From the NCBI RefSeq assembly GCF_003626975.1, contig NZ_CP032616.1:3224001-3288000 (forward strand): DNA of 64,000 bases, in the 5' to 3' direction. How positions within the stretch are numbered: the first letter of the stretch is position 1; every line of letters begins with the position of its first letter. Source of the stretch: Pseudomonas sp. DY-1. GTDB taxonomy: Bacteria > Pseudomonadota > Gammaproteobacteria > Pseudomonadales > Pseudomonadaceae. This document shows positions 56,953 to 64,000 of the stretch, piece after piece. The position numbers were made by a program, and so were the translations under genes. Below the pieces are notes generated by a model that was not told the DNA's origin, did not search any database, and was given only the letters and a program-made list of their open reading frames with translations.

Positions 56953-56956
56953 CTAC
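56873..56956. repeat. Long imperfect inverted repeat at the 3' end of mocA
   Basis: Left arm 56873-56904 (GTAGGTTGTGGCAGAGCGCA...) and right arm 56925-56956 (...TGCGCTCTACGCCAACCTAC), about 32 bases each with few mismatches and a 20-base loop. The right arm covers the mocA stop codon. It may terminate the molybdo-enzyme operon or be a mobile repeat. Confidence 0.75.
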
Positions 56957-57522
56957 GGTAGAAGTGCCTCGGGGCTGTCCACATCCCGCAGCACCCCCGG
57001 ATCGTCCACCCCAACCGCCACCCAGGCGGCCGCATGGGCACGCAGAACCCGGCGCGCCCCTTCATCGCCGGTCAAGGCGCAGAGTTCCGGCCAGAATTCC
57101 CGGCCGAACAGCACGGGATGACCACGCTCATCGTGATGGACAGGGAAAACGATACGGCCCGGCGCAGCCTTGCCCAGTAGCGCGCGGAGGCTGGATTCAG
57201 CGATCCAGGGCATGTCCCCGAGCAATACGGCGATGGCGTCGGCCTCGCCATTGGCAAGTGCCCGCGCACCGGCCGCGAGGCTGTGGCCCATGCCCCGCCC
57301 GGCATCTTCACAAAGGATGATGTTGCAGCCCTCCGGCAACCCCAACACCGTCGGGTCGTCCTCCGGGCGCAGCACCACTTGCACCTCGTCGAACACCGTC
57401 CTGGCCCGCTCAAGACTGGCTGCCAGCAGCGTGCGGCCGTCGGCCAGGGTGGCGCGACGCTTGTCGCTGCCAAAGCGGGTACCGAAGCCAGCGGCGAGGA
57501 TCAGGGCGGGGACATTGGACAT
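56953..57522 (-). CDS. MobA/MocA-type molybdenum cofactor nucleotidyltransferase
   Basis: A 189-residue NTP transferase. N-terminal 'ALILAAGFGTRFGSDKR' (LxAGxGxRfG...K) binds the nucleotide; 'EDAGRGMGHSLAAGARAL' and 'AIAVLLGDMPWI' follow. The GDMPW motif is typical of MocA, which adds CMP to molybdopterin for xanthine-dehydrogenase-type enzymes, and the neighbouring XdhC and hydroxylase genes support this. Last gene of the operon; the gap to xdhC is 57 bases. Confidence 0.88.
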   Translation of the reverse strand: MSNVPALILAAGFGTRFGSDKRRATLADGRTLLAASLERARTVFDEVQVVLRPEDDPTVLGLPEGCNIILCEDAGRGMGHSLAAGARALANGEADAIAVLLGDMPWIAESSLRALLGKAAPGRIVFPVHHDERGHPVLFGREFWPELCALTGDEGARRVLRAHAAAWVAVGVDDPGVLRDVDSPEALLP

Positions 57523-57579
57523 CCTTCATCTCCCGGGGCGATGGAACTGTAGGGGATTGGTGCGACTGACTTCGTTTGA

Positions 57580-58551
57580 TCAAACCCTTTCCCGCGCAAT
57601 CCCATTACGAACCCGCAGGATATCCGCGAGCACCGCCAGGGCGATTTCGGACGGGGTCTTGCTGCCCAGGTTGAGGCCGATGGGAGCAATGATGCGGTCG
57701 AGTTCCGCCTCGTTCAGGCCGCCGATCCGCCGCAGGCGCTCCATACGCTTGGCGCTGGTGGCCATCGAGCCCATCACGCCGATGTAGAAAGCCTCGGTGC
57801 GCACCGCTTCGATCATCGCCAGATCGTCGATCTTAGGATCGTGGGTCAGGGCGACCACGGCGGTATCGGCATGACAACCGCCCAGGCGGATGAACTCCGA
57901 GGGCAGTTCGCGGCGGATTTCCACGCCCGGCAGCTCGACGCCCTGCAGCGCCTCGTCACGCGGGTCGCAGAGCACCACTTCAAAGCCCAGGCTCTGGCCA
58001 AACTCGGCGCATACCTGGGCCACCGTGGAGTAACCCGCCAGCAGCAGGCGCTGGGCGGCACCGACGCGCAGGTGCAGCAGGTCGCCCAGGCGCTCCACCC
58101 GCGGGCCATGTTCGCGGTCCGGCAACAACCGACGCGCGCCCTCGGGCAGGGCGACCTCGCGGATCAAGCGGCGCTGGCCGGCCAAGGCCGTTTCCAGCTC
58201 TCGCAGGTGCGCCTGGACATCACAATCGGAGGGCAGGTTTTCCACCAGCACGTCGAGAATGCCGCCGCAGGGCAGACGGATCGACGAATGGGTATCGCTG
58301 CCGTCGCCATAACGCACCAGCTGAACTGGCTCGGCGAAGGCACCGGCGACCAGGCGTTCGAGGAAGTCATCCTCGACACAACCGCCCGACAGCGAGCCGA
58401 TCCAGTGCCCGTCGGCGGTGGCCGCCAGCAGGGAACCCGGCGCGCGAGGCGCCGAGCCATAGGTCGCGAGGACCGTGCAGAGCCACACGCGCTGGCCAGA
58501 AGCGGACCACTCCAGCGCCTTGCGCACCACCAGCAGATCGAGGTGTTGCAT
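57580..58551 (-). CDS. XdhC/CoxI family molybdenum cofactor insertion protein
   Basis: A 323-residue protein that binds molybdenum cofactor, promotes its sulfuration and hands it to the hydroxylase. The N-terminal XdhC_CoxI part has 'LCTVLATYGSAPRAPGSLLAATADGHWIGSLSGGCVEDD' (GSLSGGCVE motif). The C-terminal Rossmann part has 'FYIGVMGSMATSAKRMERLRRIG'. It begins 17 bases after the cytochrome gene. Confidence 0.92.
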   Translation of the reverse strand: MQHLDLLVVRKALEWSASGQRVWLCTVLATYGSAPRAPGSLLAATADGHWIGSLSGGCVEDDFLERLVAGAFAEPVQLVRYGDGSDTHSSIRLPCGGILDVLVENLPSDCDVQAHLRELETALAGQRRLIREVALPEGARRLLPDREHGPRVERLGDLLHLRVGAAQRLLLAGYSTVAQVCAEFGQSLGFEVVLCDPRDEALQGVELPGVEIRRELPSEFIRLGGCHADTAVVALTHDPKIDDLAMIEAVRTEAFYIGVMGSMATSAKRMERLRRIGGLNEAELDRIIAPIGLNLGSKTPSEIALAVLADILRVRNGIARERV

Positions 58552-58568
58552 CGTGGGAAATACCCTAA

Positions 58569-59792
58569 TCAGTGAGACGACAGGACCTCGCCGCGCAGCT
58601 CCGACACCCGCTCAGGGCTCACCTTTCCCTCAAGTCCGCCCCAGGTCTGGCGCAGGTAATTGAGCAGGTCGCGCATCTGGCCGTCGTCGAGTTTATCCCT
58701 GAAGCCGGGCATTGGCTGCATCCGTTCGAAACCGGTGAACTGCTGTTCGCGAATGCCGTCGTCGATCACCCGTAGCAGGTTGCGGGAATCCGCCAGGCGC
58801 AGGGTGGTGTTGCCGTTCATGGCAACCGCCACGTGCGGCACGCCCTCTCCTGCCGCGCCATGGCAACCGGCACAGACGTTGAGGTAGTCCTGGCGACCGC
58901 GAGCGGCGCTTTCGCCCAGTTTCGCCTCGGCCACGGCGGCTATCTTGCGCGGCGCCGGCGGCTCTTCGCCCAGCAGGTAGGTGGCCATGGCGCGGTGATC
59001 ATCCTGAGGCAGGTACTGAGTGCTGTGGTGCAGCACCGGGTACATCTCGTTGAATACCGAACCCTGATCGCTGATGCCGTGCTTGAGGAAGGTGGACAAG
59101 TCGTCCGTGGTCCAGCCGCGCTCGGCCAGGTCCTTGGCCAACAGGCTCGGTGCCTCGTAGCCGAGGATCACGCCGCCGGTCATGCGCAGGTCCTGCTGCA
59201 GGGCACCCAGCGCGTTACGCGGGGTATGGCACTCGCCGCAGTGGCCGAGCACTTCCACCAGGTACTGCCCGCGCTGCCACTCCTCGCCCTTGCCATCAGC
59301 CGCTTCGAGCTGCACCCGGTTCTTATAAAGCATGTTCCAGAAGGTCATGCCGAAGCGGACGTTGAACGGGAAGGCCAGGTCGGTCTTCGGGCTCGGTTTG
59401 GCAATGGGCTCCAGGCTCATCAGGTAGGCGTAGATGGCGTCGGAGTCTTCACGCTTGAGCAGGTGGTACGAGGTGTAGGGCATGGCGGGGTAGAGCTTGC
59501 CACCGTCCTTGCGCTCACCCTGGGTCACCGCCTTGAAGAACTCGTCGGCACTGTACTGACCGATGCCGTGCTCCTTGTCCGGCGTGATGTTGGTGCCGTA
59601 GATGGTGCCGAACGGCGACACCAGCGGCAGACCGCCCGCGTACTCGGCACCGCCTTCGATGCTGTGGCAGGCCACGCAGTCGGCGGCGCGGGCCAGGTAC
59701 TTGCCGCGCTCGATCAGCGCCTTGTCCGCGGGCTGTTCAGCGGCAGGGGCAGTCAGGGGCAGCAGCAGCGCCGCGAGGAGAATTGCACGCAT
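58569..59792 (-). CDS. Triheme cytochrome c of a molybdenum hydroxylase
   Basis: A 407-residue periplasmic or membrane-attached protein with signal peptide MRAILLAALLLPLTAPA. Three heme-binding motifs in order: CVACH (about residue 37), CGECH (about 185) and CAGCH (about 315), each followed by a distal Met region ('LYPAMPYTSYHLL', 'MYPVLHHSTQYLP', 'MQPMPGFRDKL'). This is the family that takes electrons from aldehyde, isoquinoline or nicotinate dehydrogenases toward the respiratory chain. The ATG at 59792 is 2 bases from the end of the 2Fe-2S gene. Confidence 0.93.
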   Translation of the reverse strand: MRAILLAALLLPLTAPAAEQPADKALIERGKYLARAADCVACHSIEGGAEYAGGLPLVSPFGTIYGTNITPDKEHGIGQYSADEFFKAVTQGERKDGGKLYPAMPYTSYHLLKREDSDAIYAYLMSLEPIAKPSPKTDLAFPFNVRFGMTFWNMLYKNRVQLEAADGKGEEWQRGQYLVEVLGHCGECHTPRNALGALQQDLRMTGGVILGYEAPSLLAKDLAERGWTTDDLSTFLKHGISDQGSVFNEMYPVLHHSTQYLPQDDHRAMATYLLGEEPPAPRKIAAVAEAKLGESAARGRQDYLNVCAGCHGAAGEGVPHVAVAMNGNTTLRLADSRNLLRVIDDGIREQQFTGFERMQPMPGFRDKLDDGQMRDLLNYLRQTWGGLEGKVSPERVSELRGEVLSSH

Positions 59793-59794
59793 CC

Positions 59795-60334
59795 TTAACC
59801 CTCCTTGACCAGGCCGAGGCCTTCCACCACTTCGCGCGCGGCGTTGTAGTAGCGGACATAGCCGGTGCAACGGCAGATGTGGTTGCCCAGGGCGTGTTCG
59901 ATCTCCCCTTCCAGTTCGCTGCGTTTGACCGGCTGGCGCTGGAGCTTTTCCACCAGCACGGTGGCAGCGTTGACGTAGCCGGGGGTGCAGTAGCTGCACT
60001 GGAAGGCGAACTGGTCGATGAACTTCTGCTGGATCGGGTTCAGCTCGGTGACTTCACCCTTGGCATCGCGCTTGGCGTGGCCTTCGATGGTGCGCACCTT
60101 CTTGCCATCGAAGAAATGCGCGCCAGTAATGCAGGTGCGGATCTCCTCGCTGGTGCCATCGGGCTTGTCGAGGATCGCCACGCAGGCGTGGCAGATACCC
60201 TGGCCGCAGCCCAGGCGCGAACCGGTCAGGTTCAGGTGTTCGTGGAGGAACTCGATCATCATCAGGTCGTCATCCACGGTGAACGGACCGATGGCCTGGC
60301 CGTTGAGGGTCATGCTGAGGGCGCGCTTAGCCAT
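59795..60334 (-). CDS. 2Fe-2S subunit of a molybdenum hydroxylase
   Basis: A 179-residue protein of the xanthine dehydrogenase small-subunit type. The plant-type cluster motif is 'GSRLGCGQGICHACVAIL' with a fourth Cys in 'IRTCITGA'; the second cluster is 'FAFQCSYCTPGYV' and 'NHICRCTGYVRYYNA'. It passes electrons from molybdenum to the cytochrome. Its start overlaps the large subunit stop by 8 nt. Confidence 0.95.
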   Translation of the reverse strand: MAKRALSMTLNGQAIGPFTVDDDLMMIEFLHEHLNLTGSRLGCGQGICHACVAILDKPDGTSEEIRTCITGAHFFDGKKVRTIEGHAKRDAKGEVTELNPIQQKFIDQFAFQCSYCTPGYVNAATVLVEKLQRQPVKRSELEGEIEHALGNHICRCTGYVRYYNAAREVVEGLGLVKEG

Positions 60335-63155
60335 GGAGGGCCTCCTTGATGCGGGCGGGAGTCAGGGGAAGGTCGCGCAGGCGCTTGCCGGTGGCGTGTG
60401 CCACGGCGTTCACGATGGCTCCGACGACGGGGATCATCACCACTTCGGCGATGCCCTTGGCCGGATCGCTGGGCGACAGCGGCGGAAGGATTTCGGCGGT
60501 CTGCTTCCAGACCGCACAGTCCTTGGCGCGAGGCAGCTGGTAACGGTTGAAGTTCCAGGTGCCCTCACCGGGGCCGCCCTCGTACAACGGCATTTCTTCC
60601 AGCAATGCGTGACCAATGCCCATGGCGATACCGCCTTCGAGCTGGCCGCGCACCAGCTCCGGCACGATGACCCGGCCGCACTCGAGCCAGGAGTGATGAT
60701 TGATCACTCGCGCTTCGCCACTGCCCTTGTTCACCTTCAATTCGACCAGGGTCGCCACCGGGCTGTAGTAGGTGACCATGGCGTTGTTCAACTGGGTTGG
60801 CGGATAGGTGATGGCGGTACGGTCCAGCAGGTGGTAGCCGTGGCTGGTCATCTTCGCCTTCTTCTCCTTGGCGGCACCGTCACCGTACTTAACGGCCACT
60901 GCGTCCAGCGGGAAGGTGTCGCGCTTGCCGTCGATCTCGAACTCGCCCTCGGCCCAGGCCCAGCGGTTGAAGCCGTGGACGCTGACACCCGTGACCAGGC
61001 CAAGTTCATGGGCCTTGTGCGCCAGCAACTCGAACGGAATGGGCGGCAGGCCATTGGCGGTCAGCTTGCCTTCGACCCAGTTGGCGTCTTCGCGGCGCAC
61101 CACGTAAGGGTTGGCCAGGCCGCCGAACTCGCCACGGCCCCAAATGCTCAGCGCGGCCGGCCACAGGCCGTGGTTGAAGAGGATGCGTGCCGCTTCGCGG
61201 GTGCCGTGTCCTGAGTAGTAGGCCGAGTTGGTGGCCGAGGACGGCGAGGCCAGCTTGCCGACCCAGCGCGGGTTCTTCAGCGCGGCGTCCTGTTCGGACT
61301 GGCTTATCAGGTAGGGGTTGCCGCTGGTGGTCAGGTCCAGTTCGGCCCACTCGGTGACGCCGGTGCGGATTTCATGCGCCGGACGGCCCAGGTAGTCAGC
61401 CACCAGCAGCGCCTGGGAGGTGGCCATGCCGGTGCCCATGTCGATGGCGATCTGGCGCAGCGTCACGCGGCCATCGGCAGTGAACTCGATGCTGGCCATC
61501 GGCGCCTCGGAGCCGGTGCCGAAGTCCTTCTGGCAGATGGCGAAGCCGACGCCGTAGTAGTTGTCCGGGTCTTTCGCCTCTTCCTCGCGCTTGCGTGCAT
61601 CGCGGTACTTCCAGACCTCGTGCTGCGCGACCTTGTCGAGGATTTCCTCCAGGCGCAAGGCACCGGCGGGAATGGCGCCCTGGGTGTTCTTCATGCCGGA
61701 CTTAAAGACGTTCTTGCGGCGCAACTCAATGGGGTCGACGCCCAGGCGCGCGGCGATCTCGTCCACCATCATCTCGGTGGCGGCCATGGTCTGCAGGGTG
61801 CCGTAGCCGCGCATGGAGCCCGCTTCGACGCCACGTGAGTGATAGGCGGTGGCGGCCAGGTCGCTCTGCGGCAGGTAGTAGATGGACTGAGCGGCGGTGG
61901 CGCCCACGGCGGCTACCGAGGGGCTGTAGTTGATGCGGCCGCCGCCGTCGACGTCCATGTGGGCGCGGAAGATCTGGAACGACAGGTCGTCCTTCTTCAC
62001 CGCCAACTGGTAGTGCATGTCGAAGGGGTGACGCTTGATGCCGCTCTGGAACTGCTCGTAGCGGTCATTGGCCAGGCGCACCGGCACGCCGTCGCCATAG
62101 ATGGCGGCCAGGGCGGCGTAGAACACGAAGATGTTGTTGTCCTTGGAGCCGTAGCCCACGGTGTAGCCGGGGTGCATATTCAGTTTTTGCACCTTGAAGC
62201 GCGACGGCGCCAACATGTGCGCGGTCTGCTCGGCCACTTCGAAGGGGCACTGGGTGGCGACGACGAAATGCAGGGTGCCGGTAGCCGGGTCGTACCAGCC
62301 GTTGCCGTTGTCCGCTTCCAGGGCGGCCGGCTCGATGGACTGGGTCTTGAAGCGCTCGTCGAAGACCATCCAGCCTTCCGGCGGATTGGCCAGCTTCGAC
62401 TGCATCTGCTCGGCGTGGTAGATGCCCTGGGCGGTCAGGTCGCCCGCCGGGTTGCCGGCGCCCCAGGTGGGTTTGCGCTCACGGATCAGCGGGAACAGCA
62501 TGCTGTCCTTCAGGCTGGAGAAGGTGTCCGGCTCGAAAGGCGTGGCCCCGCCAACGCGCACGAAGCGGAAACTGCCGTAGGGGTCGCGCTGGTACAGCGG
62601 AGCCTGGGCGCCGTAGCGCACCACCTTCTCGTTGAACTTGAGGATGTTCTTCGCGCGGCGGTAGCGGTCGAAATCCTTCCAGATCAGCAGCGCGACCGGG
62701 TGGCCGATGAACATGGGCACTTGGCCTTCCGGCAGGAAGGGGTCCGGGCTGTGGCCTTCGGGGAAGGCGATGCCGTCGCGCGCCAGATCGGCGGCGGTCA
62801 CCACGCGATCCGGTTTCAGCTCTTCGCCCAGCATCGACAGGTCGAAACCTTGATAGAGGTGATCGGCACGGGTGGCCTTGAGCAGCAGCGCGTGGCCTTG
62901 CTGCTGCGGCCAGCCCGGCATGTCCTTGGCGCGGATATCACGGGCGAACACCTTGCCGCCGCAGACCTTGCTGACACCGTCAATTCGCCCACGGGCCTGG
63001 CCACCCGCGGTGTACCAGGGCTCGGGCGTGCGGGTGACCTGTTCTTCGAACAGAGCGGCGAAGGCCTTGCTGCCCAAGGGTGCAAGGGTGATGCCGATGC
63101 CGGCGACGACGCTGCCTTGCAGGAAGGCGCGACGGGATAACTCAGGAGTGGACAT
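60327..63155 (-). CDS. Molybdopterin-binding large subunit of a xanthine-dehydrogenase-family hydroxylase
   Basis: A 942-residue enzyme with a Tat signal (MSTPELSRRAFLQGSVVAGIGITLAPLGSKAFA; RRAFLQG), so it is exported folded. The body is the aldehyde oxidase/xanthine dehydrogenase a/b hammerhead and Mo-binding region: 'IDGVSKVCGGKVFARDI', 'PGYTVGYGSKDNNIF', 'SMRGYGTLQTMAATEMMVDEIAARLGVDPIELRRKN', 'DMGTGMATSQALLVAD', 'LVRGQLEGGIAMGIGHALLEE' and the C-terminal 'KGIAEVVMIPVVGAIVNAV', whose Glu is the likely catalytic base. It resembles isoquinoline 1-oxidoreductase and nicotinate dehydrogenase; the substrate is unknown. Confidence 0.92.
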   Translation of the reverse strand: MSTPELSRRAFLQGSVVAGIGITLAPLGSKAFAALFEEQVTRTPEPWYTAGGQARGRIDGVSKVCGGKVFARDIRAKDMPGWPQQQGHALLLKATRADHLYQGFDLSMLGEELKPDRVVTAADLARDGIAFPEGHSPDPFLPEGQVPMFIGHPVALLIWKDFDRYRRAKNILKFNEKVVRYGAQAPLYQRDPYGSFRFVRVGGATPFEPDTFSSLKDSMLFPLIRERKPTWGAGNPAGDLTAQGIYHAEQMQSKLANPPEGWMVFDERFKTQSIEPAALEADNGNGWYDPATGTLHFVVATQCPFEVAEQTAHMLAPSRFKVQKLNMHPGYTVGYGSKDNNIFVFYAALAAIYGDGVPVRLANDRYEQFQSGIKRHPFDMHYQLAVKKDDLSFQIFRAHMDVDGGGRINYSPSVAAVGATAAQSIYYLPQSDLAATAYHSRGVEAGSMRGYGTLQTMAATEMMVDEIAARLGVDPIELRRKNVFKSGMKNTQGAIPAGALRLEEILDKVAQHEVWKYRDARKREEEAKDPDNYYGVGFAICQKDFGTGSEAPMASIEFTADGRVTLRQIAIDMGTGMATSQALLVADYLGRPAHEIRTGVTEWAELDLTTSGNPYLISQSEQDAALKNPRWVGKLASPSSATNSAYYSGHGTREAARILFNHGLWPAALSIWGRGEFGGLANPYVVRREDANWVEGKLTANGLPPIPFELLAHKAHELGLVTGVSVHGFNRWAWAEGEFEIDGKRDTFPLDAVAVKYGDGAAKEKKAKMTSHGYHLLDRTAITYPPTQLNNAMVTYYSPVATLVELKVNKGSGEARVINHHSWLECGRVIVPELVRGQLEGGIAMGIGHALLEEMPLYEGGPGEGTWNFNRYQLPRAKDCAVWKQTAEILPPLSPSDPAKGIAEVVMIPVVGAIVNAVAHATGKRLRDLPLTPARIKEALHG

Positions 63156-63446
63156 GCCCGTTCCTCATCGACCGGCGTTGGCCGGCGCTTTTCTTTGTGC
63201 AAACACGGTTGTCGGCCCTTTCGGGGAGAAGGGTCGTAGATATGAGAGTAGTCGGAGGGATTAACCTGACTTGAAAGTCAAATTCTAACGAAATCACTGA
63301 CAGAGACAAAGGGTAAATCTGTCTCTTTGGTCAGAAATTTCCGAAGAGCAGGCGCTGATCGAACGCTCTGTTCGGCAAATGCAACCGCATGTTTCCGCCG
63401 CCGTGCTAGGCTGCGCCATCGATAGCAGCCTAAGCTTTTTCCGGAT

Positions 63447-64000
63447 ATGTCTCAGGCCCTCCTCCTACGCCACCATCGTCCTTTCCTGGCTTTCTGGTTC
63501 GCCCGCGTCTGCACGGCAAGCGGTTTCCAGATGATCACAGTCGCCATCGGCTGGCATATCTACGAACTCACCGGCAACGTGCTCGACCTGGGCCTGGTGG
63601 GTCTGGTGGAGTTCCTGCCGCGCGTGCTGTTCATGCTGCACACCGGGCATGTGGCCGACCGCTTCGACCGTCGCCGCGTCGCCGCGATCTGCCAGGTTCT
63701 CCAGGCCCTGGTGGCAGGCGTGCTGGTATTCGCCAGCGCCACCGACAGCGCCAGCCGCGAACTGATCTTCCTGATGGCCTTCGTCCTCGGCGCCGCCCGG
63801 GCGTTCGAGATGCCGGCTACCCAGGCGTTGCTGCCGAACGTAGTGCCCAAGGAACTCTTCCCCCGCGCGGTGGCGGCCTCGGCTTCGGCCATGCAGGCGG
63901 CCACCATCGTCGCGCCGGCCCTTGGTGGCCTGCTCTACGCCTTCGGCAGCCTGTGGGTCTACGGTCCCACGGCGGTCCTCTATATAGCCGCCTGCGTCCT
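63447..64000 (+). CDS. MFS transporter (N-terminal part)
   Basis: The gene starts at the ATG 63447 and runs off the right edge after 184 codons. The sequence 'HHRPFLAFWFARVCTASGFQMITVAIGWHIYELTGNVLDLGLVGLVEFLPRVLFMLHTGHVADRFDRRRV' is the first part of an EntS-like major facilitator, with the GHVADRFDRRRV loop between helices 2 and 3. Five hydrophobic segments are present in the visible part. It is divergent from the molybdenum hydroxylase operon with a 291-base gap. Substrate not determinable. Confidence 0.88.
   Translation, partial: MSQALLLRHHRPFLAFWFARVCTASGFQMITVAIGWHIYELTGNVLDLGLVGLVEFLPRVLFMLHTGHVADRFDRRRVAAICQVLQALVAGVLVFASATDSASRELIFLMAFVLGAARAFEMPATQALLPNVVPKELFPRAVAASASAMQAATIVAPALGGLLYAFGSLWVYGPTAVLYIAACV

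Overview
This 64 kb window is a chromosomal segment of a Pseudomonas-type gammaproteobacterium (Pseudomonadaceae). The base composition is high GC. The order ispH-fkpB-lspA-ileS-ribF-murJ-rpsT-creA-proB-obg-rpmA-rplU-ispB, and later morA-glyA, cstA, mapZ, radA and mscL, follows what I remember of the P. aeruginosa PA4550-PA4615 neighbourhood. I see no rRNA, tRNA, CRISPR, prophage or insertion sequence. The species cannot be named from this sequence alone.

Layout. 1-1.4 kb: minor pilin genes (pilV fragment, pilE, a divergent FimT/GspH pseudopilin). 1.5-14.3 kb: housekeeping genes for isoprenoids, lipoprotein maturation, Ile-tRNA, FAD, lipid II flipping, ribosomal proteins, proline and polyprenyl diphosphate. 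14.4-20.1 kb: an iron-regulated small protein, FklB, YqhA, a Lon-like protease and a DksA-like protein. 20.3-28.3 kb: DUF4105 protein, RtcB RNA ligase, a small lipoprotein, NADP-glutamate dehydrogenase and EttA. 28.5-34.2 kb: the large c-di-GMP enzyme MorA and GlyA. 34.7-42.9 kb: a polyamine-type binding protein, YbdD-CstA, a DUF3015 protein, an uncharacterised coupled pair (DUF3142 protein plus a membrane-anchored helical-repeat protein) and the c-di-GMP receptor MapZ. 43-47.5 kb: RadA, two small proteins, MscL and a TerC-CBS protein.

47.7-56.6 kb is a respiratory block. It holds a DUF934 protein with a siroheme sulfite/nitrite reductase, an orphan cbb3 oxidase subunit CcoN with a tiny CcoQ-like partner, ferredoxin-NADP reductase, RlmG, and a cydAB (CIO-type) quinol oxidase with a 46-residue DUF2474 subunit. 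An ANR/FNR-type site lies upstream of cydA. In P. aeruginosa the homologous genes are, from memory, linked to low oxygen and cyanide tolerance but sit at two separate loci. 57-63.2 kb is a five-gene molybdenum hydroxylase operon: large subunit, 2Fe-2S subunit, triheme cytochrome c, XdhC and MocA. An MFS transporter runs off the right edge.

Intergenic spaces are rich in REP-type palindromes, including a roughly 118 bp tandem unit upstream of the radA 3' end. No wholly new defence or mobile system is visible. The most unusual items are the DUF3142/helical-repeat pair, the combined respiratory block, two well-formed ANR-type sites, a Fur box over a small gene, and a cluster of DnaA-box sequences.
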